A stretch of DNA of 35,187 nucleotides, taken from positions 1 through 35,187 of the forward strand of contig JAFARZ010000057.1 of the NCBI GenBank assembly GCA_019245115.1, read 5' to 3'. Positions 1 through 7,603 of this stretch are shown in pieces. This DNA comes from Streptosporangiaceae bacterium (lineage in GTDB: Bacteria > Actinomycetota > Actinomycetes > Streptosporangiales > Streptosporangiaceae). The position numbers and the translations under genes are program-made. The notes below the pieces were generated by a model that did no database searches, was not told the origin of the DNA, and saw only the letters and a program-made list of their open reading frames with translations. Position 1 is the first letter of the stretch; each line of letters starts with the position of its first letter.

Positions 1-527
1 ATGGTTGGCGCAACGTACCCCTTCGATATCCCAGGTGACTGTGAGCTGTGCGGTTAATGTGACGAAAGTTTCGGCTCTGGGCGGTCGGCCGGGCCAAGTC
101 TGCGCGCGCCGACTTCCAGAGAGCCCGCGAATTAGCCAACGGGGTCCTATCGTGCACCAAAATAACCACAGAACCCGAATCGACCACAGGAGTCTGCTGG
201 AGTAGGAGGACATACGGGATAAAACGGCCGAGCAACCCGCGCCAGTGAACGGGTGAGGCCGGCAACAACGGACGGGCAGGCCGGCAACAACAGACGGCGG
301 CGGCCCTACGCCGGCGAAACGAGCCGACGGCCCGCGCCGAGAGAGGGCGGCGCTTGCGGCGTTCGGTACAGTCCACAGAGCCCGGAAAGCCGTTATCGAA
401 TCGTTGCCGGACGGTTGCGAAAAGTAGCAAATCCTCTGAATACCACACTTTGGCCGTGATCGGCGGTCATGTCTAGGCAGAATCAACTGAACGGATATTT
501 TTGCGCGGACCAGACGAAGGGAGCCTG
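1..527. other. Region without a recognised gene
   Basis: I see no convincing gene here. Two short open frames (5-205 and 253-459) give Arg/Pro-rich translations without family resemblance or a ribosome binding site. A roughly 20-bp direct repeat, ggccggcaacaac-Rgacggg, lies near 258-297. The last 60 bases are clearly richer in A+T and probably carry the promoter of the gene starting at 528. Confidence 0.4.
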
Positions 528-941
528 GTGACCCACCCTGAGTCCGGGCCTGAGATCGCGCCTGGCACGCCGATGCGCAAGGTCGTGCCGCCGCGTTTGG
601 TCGGCCCTTACCTGACCGGGCAGCGTGACGTGCTGGCCGGATTTGTCTACCGGGCCGAGGACCTGGTATTCCGCGAGCCGGCGGATGCGTACGACGCACT
701 GGGTCTCGGCTTCGACGGGTCGGAGTTCACACCCGGGATGAGCGAACTTCACGTCATCTGCTGGCCTGCACGTCCGGTCGACGGGTACCAGCGCCGCGAC
801 ACCACGGCGGACATCCCCGAGTACTTCATTGATCCCATACCGATTCCGGTGGGCGCCACCATGCACCGGGTCGGACCGGAGGACTCGGAGGAACTCGTCG
901 CCGAATATGACGGCCTGGCCTGGCAGCAACTGGGGGCGTGA
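528..941 (+). CDS. Conserved-looking hypothetical protein, 137 aa
   Basis: I do not recognise the family. The GTG at 528 is chosen because AAGGGAG lies 5 bases upstream; an in-frame TTG at 501 has no such site. The protein is acidic and soluble, with no signal peptide or membrane segment. It has a folded-looking core with VVPPRLVGPYLTG near residues 20-32, FREPADAYDALGLG, and IPIPVGATMHRVGPE toward the end. It stops 3 bases before the ATG of the next gene, so the two are almost certainly co-transcribed and probably work together. A toxin, immunity or secretion-accessory role is possible for such a small acidic and larger repeat-bearing pair, but nothing in the sequence proves it. Confidence 0.75.
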   Translation: MTHPESGPEIAPGTPMRKVVPPRLVGPYLTGQRDVLAGFVYRAEDLVFREPADAYDALGLGFDGSEFTPGMSELHVICWPARPVDGYQRRDTTADIPEYFIDPIPIPVGATMHRVGPEDSEELVAEYDGLAWQQLGA

Positions 942-944
942 GCG

Positions 945-2114
945 ATGCGATACCGATTGATAGCCACCTACCTCGGCGCGCCGTACCAAGCCGCGCTCGG
1001 CCCGGACGGCGAGGAGGTGACGCTGTTCGCGGCCTGCCCGCCGCCTGAGGAGCTTGGCTTCAGCTCCGCCGCCGGCCACTGGCGCAAGCCAGTCGCCGTA
1101 CTCGACCTCGACGGCCTGCGGGTGTCCAGGCCGGCGGGCTGGTACCGCGGCGAGCGCTGCCTGGTCCTCGACGACCAGGGCGACCGGCTGCACATCGCCT
1201 ATCTTGGCCGTGACTCCAGGCAGGCGAGAGAGCTCGGATACTGGGAGATCGACCGCGACGTGTTCGAGATGGTCGTTCCCCGGGTCGACGTCAGCGATCT
1301 GACCGAAGAGCAGGTGGACATCCCGCTGGCCTCCGTCGCCATCCCGGCAACGCAATCGGCACCGCTGCCGGCGCCGCCACAGCAACTGGCACCGGAGACG
1401 CTGCCGGAAACGCAGCCGCCTTTTGTCCCGAACCCCGAGCCCGGCCAAGGCCAAGGTCCAGGCCAAGGCCAAGGTCCAGGCCAAGGCCAAGGCCAAGGCC
1501 ACGACCCGGACTACTCGAATGGCTACCACGCCCCGGACCGCGTGGCGGCCTGGCACGGGTCACCGGAACCGTGGACGATCGACGCGACGTCGCGCAATGG
1601 GAATGGGCACAACTACAACAACGGACGCATCAGCACCAGCTACAACCAGCGCGGTCAGGACGAGGGCCCGCGGTACGGCTACCAGGAAGATCCTGGCCCT
1701 CGCATGGCGCGTCGGGAACGCGTGCCGATCCAGCCGATTTTCGCGGAGCTTCTTGATCTGGCCGCGATCCCGCAGTCGGCCTACGCGGTAGACGACGAAG
1801 TGCCCGGTGCTATGTGCCTGCTGAAGGTCGACGGCGGTTTCGAGGTGTTCGCCAGTTCCGCGGAAGCCCGGCTTGAAGTGCGGTATTTCGAGGACGAAGA
1901 GGCCGCCTACTTCTACCTGTTCGGCGTCCTCGCCGCCGAGGCGGTGCGCAGCGGACGGCTCGGGCCCCCCGACCGAGGGCCGATCCAAGGGCCGATCCAG
2001 GGGCCGGACACGCACGGCGATCAACTGGAAAACGTTTCGAAGTACTTACAGAAGCGAAATTGTCCCAATTCGCCCCGTAGTCAGGTTAGGCTCTTCAGTA
2101 GCCGGCGGGGCTGA
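945..2114 (+). CDS. Hypothetical protein with Gly-Gln repeat linker, 389 aa
   Basis: The family is not recognised. There are three parts. An N-terminal globular domain (about 1-150) begins MRYRLIATYLGAPYQAAL and contains GWYRGERCLVLDDQGDRLHI. A disordered linker (about 150-265) is rich in Pro, Gly, Gln and Asn and has the repeated GQGQGP block. A C-terminal globular domain (about 265-345) contains FAELLDLAAIPQSAYAVDDE and YFEDEEAAYFYLFGVLAAEA. The last 45 residues, after GPIQGPIQGP, look unstructured and may be a run-on tail. There are no membrane segments. It follows the 528-941 gene with a 3-base gap. Two soluble domains joined by a long flexible linker suggest a scaffold or a two-site binding protein; this is inference only. 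Confidence 0.75.
   Translation: MRYRLIATYLGAPYQAALGPDGEEVTLFAACPPPEELGFSSAAGHWRKPVAVLDLDGLRVSRPAGWYRGERCLVLDDQGDRLHIAYLGRDSRQARELGYWEIDRDVFEMVVPRVDVSDLTEEQVDIPLASVAIPATQSAPLPAPPQQLAPETLPETQPPFVPNPEPGQGQGPGQGQGPGQGQGQGHDPDYSNGYHAPDRVAAWHGSPEPWTIDATSRNGNGHNYNNGRISTSYNQRGQDEGPRYGYQEDPGPRMARRERVPIQPIFAELLDLAAIPQSAYAVDDEVPGAMCLLKVDGGFEVFASSAEARLEVRYFEDEEAAYFYLFGVLAAEAVRSGRLGPPDRGPIQGPIQGPDTHGDQLENVSKYLQKRNCPNSPRSQVRLFSSRRG
1441..1500 (+). repeat. In-frame tandem repeat encoding Gly-Gln-Pro linker
   Basis: An 18-bp unit, close to ccaaggccaaggtccagg, is repeated about three times and degrades into shorter ccaagg units. The length is a multiple of 3, so copy number changes would lengthen or shorten the linker without breaking the frame. 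Confidence 0.8.
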
Positions 2115-2218
2115 CGGTCCCCCGCTCCCCAAGCAGCCCCGTCGGCCCCTCTCCTGTTGCCACTAATCACTTCGCGTATCACGAAGCGGCACCCGCCACC
2201 GATCGCCCGCCAAGTACT

Positions 2219-3067
2219 GTGTCCATCGTGACCGCGCCCGTCTCCGGAGTAGCGAGCCTGGCGGTACGTGACCTGCTCCGCGGTCCTCGTCGCTGCGGCC
2301 GGGTCCTCGCGGTTCTCCCCGATGTGATCTACCTCGAGTTCCCGGACAGCGCACCCGAACCACGGGTGATAGCGGTGTCGTCGCCCGACGCTATCAGGCT
2401 GCCCAATGCGGTGGTCACCTCGCGCCAAGCACAGCTGATAACCAGCGGAACGGACGCGGAGGCAGGCGAAGGGCGCCTCACCGCCGGCGGTCTCGATGTA
2501 AGAATCATGCGCTGGTGGGATCCGTCCCCGGTTTTCGGCCCGCTGTCCCGTGTCCGGCTGGACCATGGCGCCGCCGTGCTGGCCAGGCACTGCCAGGCCG
2601 CCGAGTACCAGGGCGGCCTCAGCGACCATCACGTCCCGGCCAGCCTCGCGGCGGCATGCGCCAGCGGCAATCTGGCTGACGCGGTCGAGGCGGCCGAACT
2701 CCTGACTGGCCTCGGCCCGGGCCTGGTTCCCAGCGGCGATGGCATCGTGTGCGGGATCTTGCTCGCGCTGCGGCTGCTCGGCGGCGCGATCTCCGGCGGG
2801 ACCCGGGCGGTGTGGCTGGCCGACTGGCTCGGCGCGGCGGCTACCGGGTACGCGGCGCAGCGGACGACTCCGCTCGCCGCCGCGCTGCTGCACTGCGCCG
2901 CCTCCGGCCAGGCGGCGGCCGAGGTGTCCGCCGTCCTGGGCGGGATGGCCGGCCAGGAACCGCTCGAGCCCGCGGCGGCGCGGCTACTGACCGGCACTGC
3001 GGGCGCGGACCTGGCGTGGGGCCTGGTGGCCGGATGCCGCGCCGCGCTGATGCTGTCCGTATCCTGA
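2219..3067 (+). CDS. DUF2877 (AllH-like) family protein, 282 aa
   Basis: The protein carries the family hallmark GLGPGLVPSGDG at residues 164-175, followed by hydrophobic helices and a C-terminal Ala-rich helical region. DUF2877 includes AllH, a subunit associated with oxamate carbamoyltransferase in anaerobic allantoin use, but most actinobacterial members are uncharacterised. The usual GDD of the motif is GDG here, so the last acidic residue is missing. No AllF, AllG or carbamate kinase partner lies in the window, which argues against a complete oxamate pathway here. The GTG at 2219 is the first usable start; an internal GTG four codons later is an alternative. Downstream, the epimerase starts 33 bases after the stop on the same strand. 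Confidence 0.75.
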   Translation: MSIVTAPVSGVASLAVRDLLRGPRRCGRVLAVLPDVIYLEFPDSAPEPRVIAVSSPDAIRLPNAVVTSRQAQLITSGTDAEAGEGRLTAGGLDVRIMRWWDPSPVFGPLSRVRLDHGAAVLARHCQAAEYQGGLSDHHVPASLAAACASGNLADAVEAAELLTGLGPGLVPSGDGIVCGILLALRLLGGAISGGTRAVWLADWLGAAATGYAAQRTTPLAAALLHCAASGQAAAEVSAVLGGMAGQEPLEPAAARLLTGTAGADLAWGLVAGCRAALMLSVS

Positions 3068-3100
3068 CGCGGCCCCGGCGGTATCCGTATCCTGGCCCAT

Positions 3101-4018
3101 GTGACAGTGCCGCTAACCGGAACCCAGTACCACATCGAGGCCGGCCCGTACCGCGCCACCGTGACCGCCCTGGGGGCGGGGCTTCGCGAGCTACACCATG
3201 GTGAGCAGCCGGTGGTCCATGGTTACGAGCCCGACGAGCTGCCGCCAGCCGGGGCCGGTCAGCTGCTCGCGCCGTGGCCGAACCGCATCGACTCCGGCAC
3301 CTACACCTTCGACGGCGCCGAACATCAGCTCGCCCTCAGCGAACCCGGCCGCGCGACCGCGATTCATGGTCTGGCCCGCTGGGAGGACTGGACGGCCGTC
3401 AGCCAGGATCCCGGCCGGATCCTGCTGCGCTGCCCGCCGCACGGCCAGCAGGGGTACCCGTTCAGCGTCGAGATCGACGCTGAGTACCGCGTCGAGGCAG
3501 ACACTGGCCTGCATGTCGCGATCACCGCGCGCAACCGCGGCAGCCATCCCGCACCATACGGCAACGGCTTCCACCCGTACCTCACCGTACGCACGCCCTC
3601 GGTGGACGAGTGCGAGCTGACCCTGCCCGCGGCGCAGTGGCTGCCGCTGGACGGCCGGGGCCTGCCGGCCGGCCCGCCCGAACCGGTGGACGGCACGCAG
3701 TACGACTTCCGCAAGCCCCGCACGATCGGCACGACGGAACTCGACAGCGCGCTGACCGGCCTGCTCCGAGATGACGGCGACGGGCTGGCCTGGGCGCACC
3801 TGGCCGCGAACGGCTCCCGCGTGAGCCTGTGGGCCGGGCCGGGCTACCACTGGCTCCAGGTGTTCACCGGCGATCCGCTGGGCCCCGCGCTGCGCCGCAA
3901 GTCGGTCGCCGTCGAGCCGATGACCTGCCCGCCGAATGCCTTCGTCACCGGCCAGGACCTGTTGGTCCTTCAGCCCGGCGATGAAATTTCACACACCTGG
4001 GGCATAAGAGCAGATTAA
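3101..4018 (+). CDS. Aldose 1-epimerase family protein, 305 aa
   Basis: This is a galactose-mutarotase-like beta-sandwich enzyme that interconverts the alpha and beta anomers of aldoses. The family residues are in place: a His at 89 in AIHGLARW, the His at 158 in NGFHPYL, and the likely catalytic base Glu at 272 in VAVEPMTCPPNAF. The GAGLREL and APWPNRI blocks near the N-terminus also match. The length is normal and there is no signal peptide, so it is cytoplasmic. The start is GTG at 3101, without a strong ribosome binding site. It may be read with the DUF2877 gene 33 bases upstream. The sugar substrate cannot be told from sequence; a hexose-6-phosphate mutarotase is less likely. Confidence 0.9.
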   Translation: MTVPLTGTQYHIEAGPYRATVTALGAGLRELHHGEQPVVHGYEPDELPPAGAGQLLAPWPNRIDSGTYTFDGAEHQLALSEPGRATAIHGLARWEDWTAVSQDPGRILLRCPPHGQQGYPFSVEIDAEYRVEADTGLHVAITARNRGSHPAPYGNGFHPYLTVRTPSVDECELTLPAAQWLPLDGRGLPAGPPEPVDGTQYDFRKPRTIGTTELDSALTGLLRDDGDGLAWAHLAANGSRVSLWAGPGYHWLQVFTGDPLGPALRRKSVAVEPMTCPPNAFVTGQDLLVLQPGDEISHTWGIRAD

Positions 4019-4023
4019 TAACG

Positions 4024-4054
4024 AACGGGCGGTGGTAACACCTCCCCCGCCGTT
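4024..4054 (+). terminator. Possible terminator after the epimerase gene
   Basis: AACGGGCGG at 4024-4032 pairs, with one bulge, with CCGCCGTT at 4047-4054. An inner GGTG-GTAA-CACC hairpin with a GNRA-type loop is an alternative fold. It begins 6 bases after the stop codon at 4018 and ends in a short T run. Confidence 0.45.
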
Positions 4055-4073
4055 TCATGGCGCACCGGGGATT

Positions 4074-4088
4074 CACCCGCTACGGGTG
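4074..4088. promoter_or_regulatory. Copy 1 of the TCACCC-N5-GGGTG inverted repeat
   Basis: CACCCG-CTA-CGGGTG, a perfect inverted repeat preceded by TT. Its centre is 83 bp upstream of the GTG start of the GAP family gene at 4164. It is the best-formed copy of the shared element. Confidence 0.65.
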
Positions 4089-4163
4089 GGCCAGGTCCGC
4101 GATGGTGCGACCATGCTGGGTCACGCGATGATCAGCGACGAGGAGAAGGCTGCGTGACCCGAG

Positions 4164-4841
4164 GTGCTTGCCCAAGCGGCCGGGCTGGCCGTCCTGGCAG
4201 CCATATCCCCGACGGCGCTGCTCATAGCGACGGTCTACCTCTCCTGTGCCCGGCCGCACAGGACCACGCTGGCCTATCTGGTCGGTGCCGTTGTGATGAG
4301 CACCATCGTGGCCGTGTTGCTGTTGCTGGCCCTGCGCAGCGGGCACTTCCAGGACCGCGGCCACCGGACGCCGCGTTACGGTCTGCGAACGGGACTCGGG
4401 TTCCTTCTTCTCGCGGCGGCCGTCCTGGTATCCAGACGCAAGCCCAAGCAACCCGAGTCGCCCGAAGCCGGGGCATCGGCATCGTCCGGTAAGGGCATTG
4501 TGGCGCGGCTGACCGCCAGTCCGGCCCCGCTGACGGCGTTCATCAGCGGCGTGGTGATATTCACCCCTTCGCTCACGTTCATCGCTGCCATGCAGGCGGT
4601 AGCGACGGCGCGGGCCAGCGTGCCGCTGAGCACGCTCGGTGTGGTCCTGGTGGTCGGCATCACGGTCGCCAGCGTGTGGTTGCCGTTGATTCTCTACCTC
4701 ACCACGCCCGCCCGCGCAGAACGCGGCCTGGCCGCGCTGAATCGCCTGGTGCACGCGCACAGCCGGGCCATTGTGATCGGCGCGCTGACCGTGGCGGGTG
4801 CGTATCTGGTGGTCAATGGATTGACCGGGCTCACCAGCTGA
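4164..4841 (+). CDS. GAP family (LysE-like) membrane protein, 225 aa
   Basis: A six-segment inner-membrane protein resembling the GAP/Sap family (small LysE-like transporters, named from mycobacterial genes near glycopeptidolipid and sulfolipid loci). Hydrophobic segments lie near residues 4-25, 34-58, 70-90, 125-147, 155-180 and 198-220. A soluble loop RRKPKQPESPEAGASAS separates the halves. An in-frame TGA at 4155-4157 excludes any longer N-terminus, so the GTG at 4164 is the first possible start. The substrate is unknown. It carries a copy of the shared inverted repeat upstream, which places it in the proposed stress regulon with the following DUF2252 gene. Confidence 0.8.
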   Translation: MLAQAAGLAVLAAISPTALLIATVYLSCARPHRTTLAYLVGAVVMSTIVAVLLLLALRSGHFQDRGHRTPRYGLRTGLGFLLLAAAVLVSRRKPKQPESPEAGASASSGKGIVARLTASPAPLTAFISGVVIFTPSLTFIAAMQAVATARASVPLSTLGVVLVVGITVASVWLPLILYLTTPARAERGLAALNRLVHAHSRAIVIGALTVAGAYLVVNGLTGLTS

Positions 4842-4858
4842 CCACCGGTACCAGTCAT

Positions 4859-4873
4859 CACCCCGTGCGGGGG
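4859..4873. promoter_or_regulatory. Copy 2 of the shared inverted repeat
   Basis: CACCCC-GTG-CGGGGG, preceded by AT. The second half has G in place of T at its fourth base. Centre 126 bp before the ATG at 4992, in the 150-bp gap after the GAP family gene. Confidence 0.5.
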
Positions 4874-4991
4874 AGGCGCACCGCGGATCGGTGAGGGACC
4901 GTTGTCCTGGCGGCCTTGGAGCACGCCGCACGAACCCGGGCCGTTGTTGGGGAGCGGCGGCCAGGTGTACGTGACGGGAAAGGAGTACGCG

Positions 4992-6452
4992 ATGACGCAG
5001 CTAACGGACACTGCTGTTGCGCGACCCGTGCAACGCTCCAAGGTCGCTGCCACGATCGCGCGGCCCACCCCCGCCGACCGGGCGGACGCCGGCAAGGCCG
5101 CGCGGATCGGGGCTCCGCTGGAGGGCCACGAGATGTTCGATCCGGGCGCGGGGCGGCCCGACCCGGTTGGCCTGCTCCAGCAGCAGGCGGCGTCGCGGAT
5201 GCCCGATCTGGTGCCGGTGCGATACGGCAGGATGCTCGTCTCGCCCTTCACCTACTTCCGCGGCGCCGCCCTGCCGATGGCATGTGACCTGGCTGGCACG
5301 CCCGTGTCGGGGATCACGGTCCAGGCATGCGGCGACGCGCATCTGTCCAACTTCGGCATCTTCGGCTCGCCGGAACGGCGCCTGATGTTCGACGTCAACG
5401 ATTTCGACGAGACGCTGCAGGCTCCGTGGGAGTGGGACGTGAAGCGGCTGGCCGCCAGCCTGGAAGTGGCCGGGCGGGAGAACGGTTTCAGCCGTAAGGA
5501 GCGCCGCGCCATCGTCATGGCCTGCGCCGGCCGGTACCGGGAGGCCATGCGCGGCTTCGCCGGGATGACCAACCTGGAGGTCTGGTACGCCCGCATGGAT
5601 GTCGACCAGGCGCGCACCCAGCTCGAGTCCCAGCTCACCAAGCGGCAGCGAAAGGCCTGGGCCGCGGGGGAAGCGAAGGCACGCACCCAGGACAGCATGC
5701 GGGCGCTGGGCAAGCTGACCCGGACCGTGGACGGCAGGCCGCGCATCATCTCTGACCCGCCGCTGATCACGCCGCTGGTGGACCTGCTGCCGGCGGACGT
5801 CGACGCGGCGGGCAGCGAGGCTCAGCTCAGAGAGCTGCTCGCCAAGTACACGCGCACGCTGGAAACCGACCGCCGTAACCTCCTCGAGCAGTACGAGATG
5901 GCGGACATGGCCAGGAAGGTGGTGGGCGTCGGCAGCGTCGGAACCCGTTGCTGGATCGTCCTGATGTTCGGCCGGGACGACTCGGACCCGCTGTTCCTGC
6001 AGGTGAAGGAGGCCGAGCGGTCCGTACTCAGCCCGGCGGCCCACGCGAGCAGGTTCGCGAACGAAGGTCAGCGGGTGGTCGCCGGCCAGCGGCTCATGCA
6101 GGCGTCCAGCGACATCTTCCTCGGCTGGGTCAGGAATCCGACAGGCATCGACGGAAGGCCGCATGACTTCTACGTCCGCCAGCTTCGTGACTGGAAGTTC
6201 TCGCTGGACATCGGCGCGATGCTTCCCGGCGGGATGCACCTGTACGGCGCGCTGTGCGGGTGGACGCTGGCCCGTGCCCACGCCCGCTCGGGCGACCGGA
6301 TCGCCATCGCCGCCTACCTGGGCCGCTCGGACAGGTTCGACCAGGCGATCGCCCGGTTCGCCGTCGCATATGCCGATCAGAACGAGCGTGACCACGCCGC
6401 CCTCGCCGAGGCCGCGGCCTCCGGACGGATCACCGCCACGCCAGGCCTGTAA
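4992..6452 (+). CDS. DUF2252 family protein, 486 aa
   Basis: A full-length DUF2252 protein. This family has a kinase-like fold related to aminoglycoside phosphotransferases, but its substrate is not established. The conserved blocks are GDAHLSNFG at residues 114-122, DVNDFDE at 134-140, WEWDVKRLAAS just after, and GVGSVGTR in the middle. These correspond to the catalytic-loop and metal-binding positions of the kinase-like fold. The ATG at 4992 is preferred because GGAAAGGAG lies just upstream; the frame is open back to 4902 but those residues are not family-like. It is soluble. It is followed 43 bases later by the broken RDD gene, which has its own AGGAGGT, and probably shares its transcript. 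Confidence 0.9.
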   Translation: MTQLTDTAVARPVQRSKVAATIARPTPADRADAGKAARIGAPLEGHEMFDPGAGRPDPVGLLQQQAASRMPDLVPVRYGRMLVSPFTYFRGAALPMACDLAGTPVSGITVQACGDAHLSNFGIFGSPERRLMFDVNDFDETLQAPWEWDVKRLAASLEVAGRENGFSRKERRAIVMACAGRYREAMRGFAGMTNLEVWYARMDVDQARTQLESQLTKRQRKAWAAGEAKARTQDSMRALGKLTRTVDGRPRIISDPPLITPLVDLLPADVDAAGSEAQLRELLAKYTRTLETDRRNLLEQYEMADMARKVVGVGSVGTRCWIVLMFGRDDSDPLFLQVKEAERSVLSPAAHASRFANEGQRVVAGQRLMQASSDIFLGWVRNPTGIDGRPHDFYVRQLRDWKFSLDIGAMLPGGMHLYGALCGWTLARAHARSGDRIAIAAYLGRSDRFDQAIARFAVAYADQNERDHAALAEAAASGRITATPGL

Positions 6453-6495
6453 CCGCGGCAGATATACGTAGCGACCACACAGGAGGTTACGGAAA

Positions 6496-7165
6496 TTGAC
6501 CAGGGCAGACAGCAAGGTGCTCGCGGCCGCCGACCTGGCGATCGGCCTCGGCAGCGATGCCATCGGGTTTGCCCTGTCCCTGATGCGTCACGGGCAGCCG
6601 CGGCTGGCGCCGGTCGTGTCGCCGGTGACCGGAGTCGCGCACACGGCGATGCCGATTGCCGAACTGACCGGACTGCCCGCACAGCTACGCGACGCCGCGG
6701 AGCGAGGCCGCCGTGAGCGGGCCGCGCTGACCTCGGCCGCGGCCCGGGGTGTTCTCGGTCTCGTTCCCCAGGTCACCACGGTCCTGCTCGATCAGATCGA
6801 CCTCACGTCGCTGGTGGCTGAGCGCATCGACGTCGCTGGGCTCGCGAAGTACATCATCGAGGAACTGGATCTCCCGGAACTCATCCGCTCATCGATGGGC
6901 TCGATCACGTCCGACACCGTTCGAGGCAATTGTTCGCCGTGGCGGCGGCCTTGCTCATATACCTGTCGGCCGCATGGGGCACGACCGGCCAGACCTGGGG
7001 TGACCTCTTGTTTGGCCTACGCGTGGTGGATCACCGCGGAGGCCGGCTCCGTCCCGTCGGCACCATCCTCCGCGCGGCGCTGTGCGTGGTCTTCCCGATC
7101 GGGATCCTTCTCGTCCCGGTGAACCGGGCCAATCGCTCGGTGGCTGACGCGGTCCTCCGTACGTC
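6496..7165 (+). pseudogene. RDD family membrane protein with internal deletion and frameshift
   Basis: The start is TTG at 6496 with AGGAGGT 8 bases upstream. The first part (frame of 6496, to about 6925) encodes a soluble leader ending SSMGSITSDTVRG. The family resemblance then resumes in the third frame from about 6930, with TM segment FAVAAALLIYLSAAWG, the RDD signature TTGQTWGDLLFGLRVVD, and HRGGRLRPVGTILRAALC. Intact relatives carry a longer linker and the first RDD helices between these parts, so I infer a deletion of roughly 60-100 codons plus a frame change near 6918-6932. Read without repair, the first frame runs out as a nonsense tail at 7122. The end of the RDD segment (SVADAVLRTSVV) runs directly into ClC channel sequence. 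Confidence 0.75.
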
Positions 7166-7541
7166 GGTGGTGGCGGCAGCGAGCAGCTTCGCCGCCATCA
7201 GCACGCTCCTCGGTTCGCCCCTCCTGGGCGCGTTCCTCCTCATGGAGGCCTCCGGCCTGGGCGGCCCGCTGCTGGGAGTCGTGCTGCTGCCCGGCCTGCT
7301 CGCTGCCGGGGTGGGAGCCCTCGTCTTCGCCGGCCTGGACGCATGGACCGGGCTCGGCGCATTCTCGCTCTCGGTGCCGGGCCCCATGGTGCCGGCGATA
7401 GCGATGGGGATGGGAGCGATGAGCGTGGTCAGCTCGACGATCTCACCGCGATGTGCGACAGGTTGCGTCGCTGGTCGTTCCTCTGCGTCATCGCGCCGCT
7501 GCGGATCGCCGGGGGCACCGGATCACCGGTCAACCCCATAG
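7166..7541 (+). pseudogene. Fragment of a ClC-type chloride channel
   Basis: In frame with the RDD remnant, the translation from about 7166 becomes SSFAAISTLLGSPLLGAF, then LLMEASGLGG, then LLPGLLAAGVGALVFAGL and GLGAFSLSVPGP. This is the middle of an actinobacterial voltage-gated chloride channel family protein (the region around the LLLEASGLGG helix). The N-terminal half, with the first ion-binding motifs, and the C-terminal third are both absent. After about 7400 the frame turns into Ser/Arg-rich sequence with no resemblance to the family and stops at 7541. The fragment cannot form a channel. It is the product of at least two breaks: one joining it to the RDD gene and one removing its end. 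Confidence 0.7.
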
Positions 7542-7569
7542 CCATCTTCTAAGATCGCGTCGGGCGAAT

Positions 7570-7584
7570 CACCCGGACCGGGGG
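7570..7584. promoter_or_regulatory. Copy 3 of the shared inverted repeat (orphan)
   Basis: CACCCG-GAC-CGGGGG, preceded by AAT. No start codon lies near it today: the ClC remnant ends at 7541 and the GH15 gene ends, from the other strand, at 7604. It overlaps a hairpin that may be the GH15 terminator, so it could be a coincidence of that structure. Confidence 0.4.
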
Positions 7585-7594
7585 AATGCCCGGT
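7577..7594 (-). terminator. Hairpin downstream of the GH15 gene
   Basis: ACCGGG at 7577-7582 and CCCGGT at 7589-7594 form a perfect 6-bp stem with a 6-base loop, 10 bp past the GH15 stop codon. Confidence 0.45.
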
Positions 7595-7603
7595 GGCCGG
7601 TCC

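Noticed and set aside
483..1556. Long minus-strand open frame (357 codons) opposite the first two genes
   Set aside because: Its translation is Arg/Val-rich and patternless, as expected of the antisense of GC-rich genes; the plus-strand genes have ribosome binding sites and natural composition.
5001..6563. 520-codon minus-strand frame opposite the DUF2252 gene
   Set aside because: Pure shadow: DUF2252 motifs are clear on the plus strand and the shadow has no domain.
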